Source: an uncultured Akkermansia sp.
GTDB lineage: Bacteria; Verrucomicrobiota; Verrucomicrobiia; Verrucomicrobiales; Akkermansiaceae
Direction of reading: 5' to 3'
DNA length: 55,448 nt
Assembly: GCA_947589295.1 (NCBI GenBank)
Contig: CANQBZ010000011.1
Location: 1-55,448 of the forward strand
Below, piece by piece: positions 41,446-52,272 of the stretch. A program made the translations under genes and the position numbers. Below the pieces are notes generated by a model. The model worked only from the letters and a program-made list of their open reading frames with translations, was not told where the DNA came from and did no database searches. Position 1 is the stretch's first letter; each line of letters begins with the position of its first letter.

Positions 41446-44400
41446 TCAGAACACACAGCGGAATCCCGCCCCAACGCTCCATGAGCTTGCCCCGTCGCGC
41501 ACATCTCCGTGCCCGTTGAGGTAGATGAGCTTTGCCCTCCCCACCGGCACACAGAAAGAGGCATCTAGCTGCAGGGATGTTGAGCCCGGCTCCACCCCGC
41601 GTATCGTGGAGCGTGTCTCGGGGGCTTCTCGGAAGGCGACATCTGCCTCGGCTCGCTTATCGCCTATATCCTGAGCAACACCCACACCGAGTACGAGGCG
41701 CGTGGCGCCACCGGTTGCCTTGGTATCCAGGTCAGCCATCCAGCGCACTCCCGCACCTACTCGGGCCATCGTGGAGTCCTGATCCTCCACATTCAGCCCC
41801 AAACCACCATCGACATCCTCACTCCACCCACTCAGGGAGGAATACATGGCGGCGACCGTGAAATACGGACGCAGTTTCTGCGTGTTGCTCTCATTGAGCG
41901 TCACGTCATAACCCAGTTCATACAGCAAGCCAACCCCATAGCCGTCTGTAGAACCGCTGGTGCGGTACGCGCCTCCATCGTAGCTCACTGTGCGGTCCAA
42001 ATCTGCCGAGGCCATACCCACAGAAACCACGAGTCCATGACTCCACGCCTTCGAGCTTGTGCGCATGTACATGCTCAGCCAATAACTATCCAGCGAGCCA
42101 CTTGCCATATCCGCAGAACTTGCATCCAAGTCTCCATATAAAGCCGTGAGCGACAATCCCACCACCGTATTTTGCCTGATACGTTTATCAGCCCCCACAG
42201 AACCACCCCACGCGTTAAGCTTGTAACCGCTCTCATCCCCATCGGTCTCCAGTTCGCGGAAACCGCCCTCTGCCGCTATCCAAGCCGACACGCCATGCCG
42301 CGCCTCCTCTGAGCTTTCGACCTGCAAGGCGTGGTCTCTCACCCTCACCAGTTCATCGCGAACTTCATCGCGGAGGGCTGCACCAGGAGCTGTGATGGTA
42401 CTTCCTGCCGCAGCCGATATGAGCCGCTCAGCCTCCGCCATTCTGCGCATATTGATGGCCTCCTTGATGGCAGCCGCGATAGCCGTGAAATTCTGACTTG
42501 TTCCCACGGCTGTGCCGACCTCACTTGGTTTTGAGCTGGAGTCTGCGGCCCTCTTCAAAAGAGAGGAGAGCATTTTTGCCCCGCTACGTGAGTTATACGT
42601 ATTGGCTGCGCTGTAGATGACATCGCCTTTGAAAGACTCCTTGCCAGTAGCTTTCAGGGCATTAGCCTCTCTGCGTTCGGGCGAGGCAGGTTCATCTTTC
42701 AACTCTGCTTCTGCCAGCAACGAAACTCCTGACTCCCGTTCCTCGTCCCCAATGTACACAGCCTCCACAGCCAAGTCATCGTAGAAATACTCAAGAAAAG
42801 CAGAGAACTGCACATTGAGCACCTGATCCCCGTCATAAAGTGCCGTGCTTTCTTCCCCATCCACCATCCGAATACCTCCCTCCGTGCCGGCCACAACCAG
42901 CAACACATTCAAATCTCCATTGGCAAAGCCACCACTCCCGGCCGCCGCATCCACCGCCAGCAGTGTTGTGCTCCCCAGCTTTACCCCATCCTCGCCTTGT
43001 ACTGTCATTTTGGTCATGTTCTGGTTACTTCCAAACTGCATGGCAAAGCGCGTCGTGTTGTTCGTGAGGTCTCCCTTGCTCGTCGTTACATGTCCTTCAA
43101 TCACGAGTTCACCCAAAGTCTCCAAGGATTCAATACAGGTCTCCCCGCGCAGGGTAAGTCTCGTGCGCTCATCACTGGAACGGATGGTCAGATTCTCATT
43201 ACGCAACCCCACGAATGTCTGGTCCACCCCTCCCTGAAGCTCAATAGTCCCTTGACCGGTGATTTCTCCACTGAATACGCCCACATTCTTGGTAAGAGAG
43301 AGGGTTGCACCTGTCGTACCAAACTCCAACTTGCCAGAACCACTCAGTGCACCCATCGCAGCGTGCTCCTGCTCGAGTTTCAGCACGGCCCCCGCGGCTA
43401 CATCCACGCTCGGCGCAGAATCCATAGTGACCCCCGCGAGGGTCAGCTCCTTTTGCACTTTGATAACCCCATCACCAGAGAGTGTACCGCCAGTCAGACG
43501 GCTCGATTCAGTGATGCTCAGCGCCCCTTCCACGACTAATGTGGCACCTTTTTCCCCCAAGAGAAGTTTGCCCACGGAATTGTCTGCGCCGTAAAGCGCA
43601 AGCGTGCCCTCCTCCACTGTCAGTTGACCGACCGTCACAACGTTGCCGCCCACGGCTAACTTAGCATTGCCCGACTTCACGAAGTTGGCTCCGTTCCTCG
43701 CTGTGATATTGCCGACAAAGTCCGTGTCACCGTTGTAGTAATCATACGACACATTTTCAAAGGTGACGTCATCCTGCCCATCAATGGTCACGTTACCGGA
43801 GCCTGTAAGCTGGCGTACCATCGTCGGCCCAGCAGTCGTCACCGAAAGATTGTCCTGCACAATCACCTGAGATGCCCCAGCCAAAGTCTCTGTATTTGCC
43901 TCTTTCACGCCGGAGAGCGAAGTATCCCTCACCAGACCCAACACAATTTCACCCGCTTCCGATGCATCGGCAAACTCCTTGGCAAGGAAACTCAACCCGC
44001 TGCCCGTGGCCAGCAGGAAGTGCTGCTTAACCCATTCAAGCAGGTCCCCTCCGCAATCGAAAGTGCCATTGGTGATACGCAGGCGCAACTCACCGTTCTC
44101 CAAGGAGTCAAACAAATCTTGCGCAAGTTGCAGCTTCAACTTACCGCCCTGCTCAAAGCCGAGTTTACCCCCTGAAGTAAAGCCAAAAACGGCTTTCCCA
44201 CCATCTCTATCCTCAGACACCACACTCTCGGTACCTACCACCACAAGGTTACCGTCACCCGAGAACTTCAGTGCGCTATTCTCCGCCAGTCCGGTGAAGT
44301 ATACGCCGGTGCTGCCAAGCATCTGCACAGATTGGATGAGGGAGCCATCCACCCCGGTCAATTTTACCTCACCGCCCACTCCATCGTTGAGATCAATCGT

Positions 44401-47400
44401 AATATTGCCGGTGAAATTATTTGCACCTGTGATATGGCCTTGCCGGAGCGTAACCCCTTGTTGAACAGTTGTACCTGAAATGTCCAGCCCGCTTCCCTTG
44501 CCGGCAAGAGTCACCGAGCCACTCACCTGCCCGGCAAGTTGCACCTCGGCATTTTCTCCCTCGATCATCACCGAACCGTCAACCTGAGCATTTCCCGACA
44601 TTGCAACCTTCGCCCCCTTGCCGCTCACCGTCACGTCCCCGGTATGAGTCGTCCCCACGGCTGTCCACTCAGCACCTTCGCCGTTCAGCGAAATAGTACC
44701 CTTCACCTCATGGGCAGCAGTTGTCAGCCTGGCATTCTTGCCCAATATCATATCACCTTCGAGACGCGAACCATCTGAAACATTGATTGGCGTCCCATCC
44801 CTCGGCGTAATCGCTGCGTTGAGAACTCCGGAGGTCACAGTAAGCGAGGCCTCTTCTTCCAACGTTATCCCGCCAACGGTCAATTCTGAACCGGTATTCA
44901 TCGTGAGAGATGCAGCTCTCTCAAGCGTCAGCTGAGTCTGACCGCTCACCTTGCCATCGACCTGATTTCCTGTGCCTCCGAGTTTAGACACACCATCCAG
45001 TACGAGTTCGCCGGTACGTCCTACCACCAAGTCCCGCATCTCTGCCCCTCCCTGCAAACGGAGTTCGCCTGCCCGCACCTCCAGACCTCCGAGCGCACTC
45101 ACCTTCCCATGCACCGTCAACCGAGCATCACCATCTTTGACCAATTTTGTTTCATTCGCTACAATGCTGCCGAACACATCCGTATCTCCATTTCGCTCAT
45201 CTGCACTTGCATGGCTGTTTCTCAGCACGAGGGCTCTCTGACCTTCTACAGAGAGAGTACTTTCTCCTTCTCCACTCAGTTGTTTGAGCACGATTTCTCT
45301 TGTATCGCCACTACCCGTGTTGAGTGTTAAATCCGCATCCAGGTACGCTTTGTTCATACCCGCAAATACTCCTTCATCTTTATCGGCGTCCAAGCCATTT
45401 GTATAGTTGGATGCAAACACAAGACCCTTCAGAGTCACGTGAGCTATGATCTTATCTCCCTCCTGCTCCCAAGACACATCAAACCCCTCTCCCAGGCCGG
45501 CACCTAAGGCCAGATGGCTATCTATGCCATCGTCTGCAACAATATTCCCATTAGTGAGATAAAAGCTGACATCGGCCTTGGTTTCCTCCTCACTGTTGGC
45601 TCCCACGATATTTTTCAGAAGCGACGCATCAAAGTTCACCACAAGCTTGGCCCCTTCCGCAAACCGGAGCGTACTCCCCTCCTCGTTCTGAAAACGTACA
45701 AAAGCACCACTCCCAGACCTACCCACCACCAGAGAACTTGCGGCGTCCGTCAACGTGATATCTCCCGACTCAATGTCGTAGAGCATTGAATCCGAACTCC
45801 TCAAATGAAATCCCTTGATTGTCTCCGTGTTGATGCCGCTCATATCAAGCGAGCTCGCCGAGGTATCCACATGCAAACTGCCCATAAAGCGCCCGCCACC
45901 GTAGATTCTGCCGTCCTCAAGTGTGATATCGGCATGCGATTCATGACCATTCAGCTCGAGTTTCGCCCTGCTGCCGCGCAACACAACGCTCGCATTCATC
46001 CCATCCGCCATCGCACTGATGGTCGCGTCCTGAGCCACTAGGCTGGCTCCCGAGTCCAAATCACCACCATAGTAAGTGAACCCCGCTGCCTCCCCCGCCA
46101 ACGTAACGACACCCGTTATCATTCCCCCACGGTAGTCTACGTGCCCGGCGCCTGCAACGTAGGCATTTTCAAGCTTTCCTCCCTTACTCATAATCAGGCG
46201 TGCGTTGCGCGCTTCTCCTCCTATGGTAAGCTGTTGCAACTCGCCGCCAGAGAGATTGTACGTGCCGCCCATCAGTTGAGCATCTGCTACCAGCCCGCCC
46301 TCTTGATTCACCGTTCCACCATTCCGCATATCCAGCCGGTCGATAGTGCCGGCAGTCATATTCAGCACTGAAATGCCCCCAACATAGGTCACGCCATGCA
46401 TGGTGCCGCCATGTTCATTGAAAGTCCCCGCCGACTCCATGAAAATACCATTCATTCCCACAGCCCCCGCCTCTTGGGTGAACACAGAACTGCCGTAGAG
46501 CGTAATATTTTTCTCAATGGTTCCGCCATGCTGCATCAGGGAAGTCCCGCTATACATAAATAACTGACCCGCGATGCTGCCCCCATTCTGCGTAAAGCGA
46601 CTCCCTTTGTCACGCACCTCGATCCCGCCGGAAAGCTTGCCGCCCTTCAACGAAAGCTTGCCGCCCTCCAACGTATAGCTCGCCCCATTCGCCACAACGA
46701 CTCTATCCGCCAACACATCAGCCTCAGTCGCACCATCCTTTTGCGTAAAGGAGCTGTCTGAGCCATTGAGAGTTATGCTACCCGAAATCGTGCCACCCTC
46801 TTGTACAAAGTGACCGCCTCGCACACTCACTCCACCGTCCACATTACCTTTTGTTGTGGCACTGCCGCCCACCACTTGCACTCCCGAATCAATATCGCCA
46901 GATTCTTGCGTGAAAACACCGCCATTCACCACCACCTGTCCTACCACATCCCCCTGCTGGCTGTGCTTTCCACCACCATTCACACGAAGTGAACCGTTGA
47001 TAGTTCCACTCTGGTCAAAAGAGCCGCCGTTCACGCACACGTCTCCGGTAATCACACCGCCCTGTTGCTCATAAACGCCGCCGCTCACATTGATGTTTCC
47101 CCCAATCTGCCCCTGCTGGGTGAAAGTGCCACCACTCACATTGACCGTAGCACCCGTCATTTGCCCATTCTGCTCAAATGTTCCCTCTCCGCTCACATCT
47201 ACTTGCACGCGTTCCGCTTTCGCACTGCCATCCTGTGTGAATCTACCGGCACCATCCACCTCGATGCCGCCGCGTATGCTCCCTCCCTGCTGCGTATACG
47301 ATCCGCCGCTCACCTGCAATTTTTTGGCGCTCGTATCCCCGGTCTGGGTATAAGTGCCGCCACTGAGCACGAGCGTCGCGTGCTCCACGGTGCCTGCTTG

Positions 47401-49296
47401 CTCAATCTCCCCATCAGATAGCAGGATACTGCCTCCGTACACTGTAGTACCCTCGGCAAGAGTTATCCTGCCACCGTTAGCATGTATAGTGGACGAACTC
47501 AGCAAGCCCAAAGTTGCTGTCAAGGTTGCCCCGCTCTTGATATTGACGGTAACGCCGCGCAAAAAGGCCGCCGAATCATTCATGGAAAAATATGCCCCTT
47601 GGTTCAGCGTAATTTCACCTCCATTCACCGATCCGTCCATCAGTATTTGACCACCTGCGTTCACCTCAACATTGAGCGTGCAATTCTTGGCGACCGCCGC
47701 CGCTTTTGTGGTCACCTTCAGCAAGCCATTCTCATCCACGACCACCTGCGCGTTTCCACCAAAAGCCGCCGTGCCACCCAACTCATACTCGGCTTTGTCC
47801 ATTGCGCGCGCAACAGAAGAGCCTCCTATCCGAATGTTCACCTGCCCTGCTTCATCACCAAGCGTATCCCACCTCTGCTGCACGGCGCCACCAACTCCCA
47901 CAGTAATGGAACGCGTTTGTGCATCTTCAATGCGACCGTTGCTAATGGTACAAGTGCCCGCCGTGATGTTCAGGTCCGCCTTGAGCGTTCCATTCTCCAA
48001 CACGTACTGGCTATCTGCATCCATCGCAATGGTGCCGGAGAAAGTGCCCCCGCTCTGCGTGAAGCAGCTTCCTCCCGAGAGGGTCACGGCACCGCTGAAC
48101 AGACCATCCTGCATGCTATATTGGCTCTCAGCACTTAATTCGATTTTCCCTTCGAATGTGCCGCCCGTGTGGAGGAAAGAGCCGCCCTCTTCTTTGATAG
48201 TCACATGATCCCATACCTTACCCCCCTTCATTTCAAACGTGCCGCCGTCTGTTAATGTAATTGTACCAGTGGAACTACTCCCTTCCCCTTCGTACTTGCC
48301 GATATCGCCTCCCAACATCAAGTATTTGGAACCATTGCCACTCACAGCAATTTTAATTTCTGCTGTACCGCCATTCTGCGCCAGACCGACAACGCCTGCC
48401 TCCTGCACCCATTGACCTGCCTCTTCAACCTTAATGTCCACTTTTCCCACACCGCCGTCTTCTCCAAATCCAACGGTGGAGCGGGTGATAGCCTTCTCCA
48501 TTTTGAACAAGCTTCCCTCACCGGTGACGGTGAAGTTTGCCTCTCCGGTGTAGCCCATTCCCTGCCCCCATCCGTACCAACTCTGGTCGTACCACTTCCC
48601 ACCCTCATTCACGGTAATATTCACAGTGCCCGTTTTTTCACTGCTTGGGCAAAACTCATTGCCGTACGCATCCTTTGGCATCCCGGGAGTATCGGCGTGC
48701 GCAGCCCCCATTTCCGCAGTCTGCGTAGCCACATAACCGCCACTCACTTTGATGTCAGCAGACCCGCCGTTGTGCGCCACAAACCCGATATTGGATATGA
48801 ACTTGGAGCTTTTATCAACATTGATCACGGTATGCCCGCCACCGCAACTCAGGAAACCGTTACGCATTTCAAAGTCACCGCCATTGGTAACATCTATTTT
48901 CAACTCAGCATCCTTTCCCGCTCCCTCGCGAGCATAGCCCAGTATCTCGAACATCCCACCATCTACACTCACCGTGAGTTTGTCCCCTGTCCCATATGCA
49001 ATCTGCCCCGCCGTATGATGGAACGTACCCCTCACTACAATATTGCTGTCACCGCCTATCTTGGTCCATGGATTGTCAATATCGTACACGGCGCCCTTTT
49101 CTATGGTCAAATCAAGGCCCTCCTCGTACTTTTTTTCGGCGTTCTGCTTATCTTCCTCCGAAGAGTTGTCTTGCACACCATAGTTCAAACTTTGCGCGCC
49201 ATTTCCCGCTTCTATCGTTTCTTTCGCATAAGAAGGCACCAGTGCAAGCACGGCAAGAAGCGCATTCAAGAGTCCCAAAGGTAAGTGAAGTTTCAT
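41446..49296 (-). CDS. Giant autotransporter (type V secretion) with beta-solenoid passenger
   Basis: A 2616-residue protein. Residues 1-24 are a signal peptide (MKLHLPLGLLNALLAVLALV plus PSYA). The passenger is made of beta-solenoid turns. At about 600-1000 there are short repeats of the form GG-(F/Y)-TQ-x-G-x-(I/V)-x-G-x-(I/V)-x-V-x-G (for example GGTFTQQGQIGGNINVSGG and VYEQQGGVITGDVCVNGG). Autotransporter-associated strand repeats lie at about 1900-2020. A helical linker (about 2250-2330) precedes a C-terminal barrel from about 2330 (HGVSAWIAAEGGFRELETDG) to the aromatic end RCVF. It is exported through the inner membrane, then displayed outside. Its role could be adhesion or matrix interaction. 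It has its own promoter at 49363-49391. Confidence 0.92.
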   Translation of the reverse strand: MKLHLPLGLLNALLAVLALVPSYAKETIEAGNGAQSLNYGVQDNSSEEDKQNAEKKYEEGLDLTIEKGAVYDIDNPWTKIGGDSNIVVRGTFHHTAGQIAYGTGDKLTVSVDGGMFEILGYAREGAGKDAELKIDVTNGGDFEMRNGFLSCGGGHTVINVDKSSKFISNIGFVAHNGGSADIKVSGGYVATQTAEMGAAHADTPGMPKDAYGNEFCPSSEKTGTVNITVNEGGKWYDQSWYGWGQGMGYTGEANFTVTGEGSLFKMEKAITRSTVGFGEDGGVGKVDIKVEEAGQWVQEAGVVGLAQNGGTAEIKIAVSGNGSKYLMLGGDIGKYEGEGSSSTGTITLTDGGTFEMKGGKVWDHVTIKEEGGSFLHTGGTFEGKIELSAESQYSMQDGLFSGAVTLSGGSCFTQSGGTFSGTIAMDADSQYVLENGTLKADLNITAGTCTISNGRIEDAQTRSITVGVGGAVQQRWDTLGDEAGQVNIRIGGSSVARAMDKAEYELGGTAAFGGNAQVVVDENGLLKVTTKAAAVAKNCTLNVEVNAGGQILMDGSVNGGEITLNQGAYFSMNDSAAFLRGVTVNIKSGATLTATLGLLSSSTIHANGGRITLAEGTTVYGGSILLSDGEIEQAGTVEHATLVLSGGTYTQTGDTSAKKLQVSGGSYTQQGGSIRGGIEVDGAGRFTQDGSAKAERVQVDVSGEGTFEQNGQMTGATVNVSGGTFTQQGQIGGNINVSGGVYEQQGGVITGDVCVNGGSFDQSGTINGSLRVNGGGKHSQQGDVVGQVVVNGGVFTQESGDIDSGVQVVGGSATTKGNVDGGVSVRGGHFVQEGGTISGSITLNGSDSSFTQKDGATEADVLADRVVVANGASYTLEGGKLSLKGGKLSGGIEVRDKGSRFTQNGGSIAGQLFMYSGTSLMQHGGTIEKNITLYGSSVFTQEAGAVGMNGIFMESAGTFNEHGGTMHGVTYVGGISVLNMTAGTIDRLDMRNGGTVNQEGGLVADAQLMGGTYNLSGGELQQLTIGGEARNARLIMSKGGKLENAYVAGAGHVDYRGGMITGVVTLAGEAAGFTYYGGDLDSGASLVAQDATISAMADGMNASVVLRGSRAKLELNGHESHADITLEDGRIYGGGRFMGSLHVDTSASSLDMSGINTETIKGFHLRSSDSMLYDIESGDITLTDAASSLVVGRSGSGAFVRFQNEEGSTLRFAEGAKLVVNFDASLLKNIVGANSEEETKADVSFYLTNGNIVADDGIDSHLALGAGLGEGFDVSWEQEGDKIIAHVTLKGLVFASNYTNGLDADKDEGVFAGMNKAYLDADLTLNTGSGDTREIVLKQLSGEGESTLSVEGQRALVLRNSHASADERNGDTDVFGSIVANETKLVKDGDARLTVHGKVSALGGLEVRAGELRLQGGAEMRDLVVGRTGELVLDGVSKLGGTGNQVDGKVSGQTQLTLERAASLTMNTGSELTVGGITLEEEASLTVTSGVLNAAITPRDGTPINVSDGSRLEGDMILGKNARLTTAAHEVKGTISLNGEGAEWTAVGTTHTGDVTVSGKGAKVAMSGNAQVDGSVMIEGENAEVQLAGQVSGSVTLAGKGSGLDISGTTVQQGVTLRQGHITGANNFTGNITIDLNDGVGGEVKLTGVDGSLIQSVQMLGSTGVYFTGLAENSALKFSGDGNLVVVGTESVVSEDRDGGKAVFGFTSGGKLGFEQGGKLKLQLAQDLFDSLENGELRLRITNGTFDCGGDLLEWVKQHFLLATGSGLSFLAKEFADASEAGEIVLGLVRDTSLSGVKEANTETLAGASQVIVQDNLSVTTAGPTMVRQLTGSGNVTIDGQDDVTFENVSYDYYNGDTDFVGNITARNGANFVKSGNAKLAVGGNVVTVGQLTVEEGTLALYGADNSVGKLLLGEKGATLVVEGALSITESSRLTGGTLSGDGVIKVQKELTLAGVTMDSAPSVDVAAGAVLKLEQEHAAMGALSGSGKLEFGTTGATLSLTKNVGVFSGEITGQGTIELQGGVDQTFVGLRNENLTIRSSDERTRLTLRGETCIESLETLGELVIEGHVTTSKGDLTNNTTRFAMQFGSNQNMTKMTVQGEDGVKLGSTTLLAVDAAAGSGGFANGDLNVLLVVAGTEGGIRMVDGEESTALYDGDQVLNVQFSAFLEYFYDDLAVEAVYIGDEERESGVSLLAEAELKDEPASPERREANALKATGKESFKGDVIYSAANTYNSRSGAKMLSSLLKRAADSSSKPSEVGTAVGTSQNFTAIAAAIKEAINMRRMAEAERLISAAAGSTITAPGAALRDEVRDELVRVRDHALQVESSEEARHGVSAWIAAEGGFRELETDGDESGYKLNAWGGSVGADKRIRQNTVVGLSLTALYGDLDASSADMASGSLDSYWLSMYMRTSSKAWSHGLVVSVGMASADLDRTVSYDGGAYRTSGSTDGYGVGLLYELGYDVTLNESNTQKLRPYFTVAAMYSSLSGWSEDVDGGLGLNVEDQDSTMARVGAGVRWMADLDTKATGGATRLVLGVGVAQDIGDKRAEADVAFREAPETRSTIRGVEPGSTSLQLDASFCVPVGRAKLIYLNGHGDVRDGASSWSVGAGFRCVF

Positions 49297-49362
49297 AAAT
49301 CTTTTCGGGTGTGATAGAGTGTGGTAATCGTGTAATTTGATCGCTCAGTTCTCCTGCCCCCG

Positions 49363-49391
49363 AGCGTACTCCTATACGCAAATCAAGTCAA
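49363..49391 (-). promoter_or_regulatory. Promoter of autotransporter gene
   Basis: Minus strand TTGACT (49391-49386), a 17-nt spacer and TACGCT (49368-49363). It gives a leader of about 60 nt to the ATG at 49296, so this gene is not leaderless, unlike several others here. Confidence 0.55.
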
Positions 49392-49513
49392 GAAAAAGCC
49401 GCTTGGCAATAAAAATCGCGCGTGGTCTGCCTTCCTCCCGAAAAGAAGCGCCCCTACCTGATTTATCGGTTCAACTATGCAACGCCAAGGCGCAAATAGG
49501 TTGCGGCCTCCGC

Positions 49514-50881
49514 TCAAAAGCCGCCGCCGAGGGCTGTTACTAACCGCGCCAGAGTGATGCGAATTTGCTGGCGCGCCGCTATCACATTGAGCCGAGCATT
49601 CAGCCACGAACGCTCTGCCGTAGCCACATTCAAGTAGTCGGAATAACCGCTGTTGTACAGACGAAGAGCGAGTTCTGCTGCTTCTTTGCTGGAGCGTGCA
49701 GCCTGCTCGTACTGCGGCAACTGGTTGGTGAGACGCGCGTAGTCAATGAGGTTCTCCTCCACCTCTGCAAAAGCGGCCAGCACCGTCTTTCGATAAGTTT
49801 GGGCGCTCTCCATCTCCGCAATACGCGCTAGTCGTACATTTGCCCGCAGTTGCACACGGTTGAACAGCACCTGCGAGACCGAGCTCGATAAGCTCCAGCC
49901 CGCACTGCGGAAAAAGTCCGCAAAATCCGATGGCGCCGAGGCAGAGACATTGCCCGTGAGCGATACGTGGGGGAAGAGGTTGGCTACTTGGACGCCTATG
50001 TTCGCCGTGGCACGATGCAAATTGTACTCCGCCGCCACGACATCCGGCCTGCGACGAAGCAACTCCGATGGCAATCCCGTGGGCACGCGCGGGATGCGGT
50101 TAAATACAGGCGGAGCAGGCATGCGCAGCTGCACGCGATCCGGCGTTGTACCCACCAACGTAGCTAGTGTGGCGCAGCAAGTTTTTATATTTGCCTCGTA
50201 GGTAGGAATCTGCGCCCGGGTATTGGCGATGGTGACGCGCGCTTGCTCTAAATCCAGGCGATTCTGGAAACCGGCGGCCACACGCTTTTCAACAATATCA
50301 AAAGTACGCTGCTGGTAGACGAGTTGCTCACGAGCTGAGCGCAGACTCTCCGTAGCAGAAATCCACTCAAAATAGGTTGTGGCAATAGCAGATGCAAGAG
50401 CGGTATTTGTTGCAGCAGCCGCCGCGCGCGCTGACCCTACATTCGCCATGGCAGCCTCCACTTCGCGTCGTGTGCCGCCCCATATATCCGGCGACCAGGC
50501 AAGGGATAATCCCCCATTCCATTGCCCATGAGAAGTCGAACTGCGAAAACTGCCTCCATTCACACCGTTTACACTTCCGTTCACGCTGGGGAACAAGTCG
50601 GCGCGGGCGCTGCGCAGCTGAGTTTCCGCTCGTGCAATAGCCAGTGCAGCCGAAATCACATCCGGATTCGCAGCGAGCCCTTGTTGAATCAACGCGGTGA
50701 GCTGAGCATCGCCGAAACGCCCCCACCAGGCTCCGCCCGCAGCGTCATCCGCGGTCGGTGGCATGTGATTCACCCAAGTAACGGGCAAACCCATGTCCGG
50801 CGCGCCGTGGAAATTTGGGCCGAACAGGCAACCGCCTAGCAGCAGCGGCATGCCAAGTATTAGTGGAAATCTGTTCTTCAT
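49514..50881 (-). CDS. Outer membrane efflux lipoprotein (NodT/TolC family)
   Basis: A 455-residue outer membrane channel starting at ATG 50881, where MKNRFPLILGMPLLLGGC is a lipoprotein signal ending at Cys18. Two copies of the OEP domain are visible: helical stretches with LTALIQQGLAANPDVISAA and ALAIARAETQLRSARADLFP, and later VAAEYNLHRATANIGVQVAN plus LFPHVSLTGNVSAS. Two beta strands in each half form the barrel. TolC-type proteins give the exit duct for tripartite pumps. It is the last gene of a MacA, ABC ATPase, permease, NodT operon and should carry their substrate out. Confidence 0.92.
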   Translation of the reverse strand: MKNRFPLILGMPLLLGGCLFGPNFHGAPDMGLPVTWVNHMPPTADDAAGGAWWGRFGDAQLTALIQQGLAANPDVISAALAIARAETQLRSARADLFPSVNGSVNGVNGGSFRSSTSHGQWNGGLSLAWSPDIWGGTRREVEAAMANVGSARAAAAATNTALASAIATTYFEWISATESLRSAREQLVYQQRTFDIVEKRVAAGFQNRLDLEQARVTIANTRAQIPTYEANIKTCCATLATLVGTTPDRVQLRMPAPPVFNRIPRVPTGLPSELLRRRPDVVAAEYNLHRATANIGVQVANLFPHVSLTGNVSASAPSDFADFFRSAGWSLSSSVSQVLFNRVQLRANVRLARIAEMESAQTYRKTVLAAFAEVEENLIDYARLTNQLPQYEQAARSSKEAAELALRLYNSGYSDYLNVATAERSWLNARLNVIAARQQIRITLARLVTALGGGF

Positions 50882-50901
50882 ACGCTCGTTCGTGAAAGGA
50901 G

Positions 50902-52272
50902 TTATTCGTGATGCAGTGCATCGATGGGATCCAACCGGGAGGCCTTGAAAGCCGGGTACCAACCGAAAATAATGCCGATGACAGCGGCCACACTTACTGC
51001 CAGTACCATGGCCATCGGAGATGTTGCAACGGGCCATCCATTGTGCCTGCTCACAAGCTCCGATGCTATGCGCCCTGCAATGATACCGATGATGCCGCCT
51101 GCCAAACAAAGCAGCACAGCCTCCAATAAAAATTGCTGCATAATATCTCGCGGTCGCGCTCCCACCGCCATACGCAGACCAATCTCGCGCGTGCGCTCCG
51201 TCACTGACACCATCATGATATTCATAATGCCCACACCTCCGACTACCAAAGATATCATAGCCACTGCAATGAGCAGGCGACTCATCGTCTCGCTCGTCCC
51301 CGTCACCATCTTGATGAACTGCGAGCGATCCCGCATCTCAAAATCATCTAACACGCCGGGCTCCAGCTTGTGCTGGCGGCGCAACACGGGCGTCATCTCG
51401 TCCATGGCCGGCGTCGCGCTCTCCTTGCTGCGTATCTTCACAAGAATAGAGTCCACCGTACGTGTGCGCAGAGGGTGAGGTGCACTTGAATAGGGTTCCA
51501 AATCACAACCGGGATAGAAGTTCACCCCTGTGGTAGAATAAGTGGAAGTGGAGGAGGCCTTGTTCGTGTTGTTGGCAGCACCACCTTTGGAAATCGTTGC
51601 ACTGCCCGAAGCTCCCATCAGTCGCATTCGTATACTCGTCCACGGCAGGATGAGACAGTCATCTTGGTCGTTGCCCATGCCGTCCGCACCCTTGGCTGCC
51701 AGCACGCCGATGACCGTAAAAGCCACATCCTTGATGCGAATATCCTGTCCGATGGGCTCCTGACCAGGGTAGAGCTTATCCGCGATCGTTTTGCCAATGA
51801 GACACACGCGCGCCGCCTCATCCACTTGCTTTTTGGTGAAAGCGCTACCACGTTCTACCTCCCACCCCTCGATGTCCAAATAGTGCTCATTGCCGCCCTT
51901 GATGGAGTTGGGGCTCCAGTTGGTGTTGCCCACGATCACCTGTCCGGACGCACGCACGAAAGGAGAAGCGGAAACAACCGTGGACGGACACTCCTGCATA
52001 ATGGCCTCGGCATCCGAAGGGTAGAGCGATGCACGTCCGCCCATGCCACTGTTAACTCCGCCCGTACTCACTGATGCGCCAAAGATATTCACTACATCTG
52101 CACCCAAATTAGAAAATTTATCAGCAATCTGCTGCTTGGAACCTTCGCCGATTTCCATAATGGCCACCACCGCCGCGATGCCAATGACGATACCAAGCAC
52201 CGTGAGCGCAGCACGCATCGGGTTACGCACCAACCCGCGAAGGCATGTCAAAAAGAGTGTGGTGAATTTCAT
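50902..52272 (-). CDS. MacB-like ABC transporter permease (FtsX/MacB_PCD)
   Basis: A 456-residue membrane protein. The first membrane segment (about 20-40) has LTVLGIVIGIAAVVAIMEIG. A large periplasmic MacB core follows (50-320), and three C-terminal segments start near 330 with VGGVGIMNIMMVSVTERTRE, EIGLRMAVGAR and LIGIIAGRIASELV. The GxxxGxxxIM pattern and TERTREIGLR are hallmarks of MacB/FtsX permeases. MacB is usually fused to its ATPase; here it is separate. The start overlaps the ATPase stop by 4 nt. Substrate is unknown; macrolides, peptides or lipoproteins are possible. Confidence 0.9.
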   Translation of the reverse strand: MKFTTLFLTCLRGLVRNPMRAALTVLGIVIGIAAVVAIMEIGEGSKQQIADKFSNLGADVVNIFGASVSTGGVNSGMGGRASLYPSDAEAIMQECPSTVVSASPFVRASGQVIVGNTNWSPNSIKGGNEHYLDIEGWEVERGSAFTKKQVDEAARVCLIGKTIADKLYPGQEPIGQDIRIKDVAFTVIGVLAAKGADGMGNDQDDCLILPWTSIRMRLMGASGSATISKGGAANNTNKASSTSTYSTTGVNFYPGCDLEPYSSAPHPLRTRTVDSILVKIRSKESATPAMDEMTPVLRRQHKLEPGVLDDFEMRDRSQFIKMVTGTSETMSRLLIAVAMISLVVGGVGIMNIMMVSVTERTREIGLRMAVGARPRDIMQQFLLEAVLLCLAGGIIGIIAGRIASELVSRHNGWPVATSPMAMVLAVSVAAVIGIIFGWYPAFKASRLDPIDALHHE

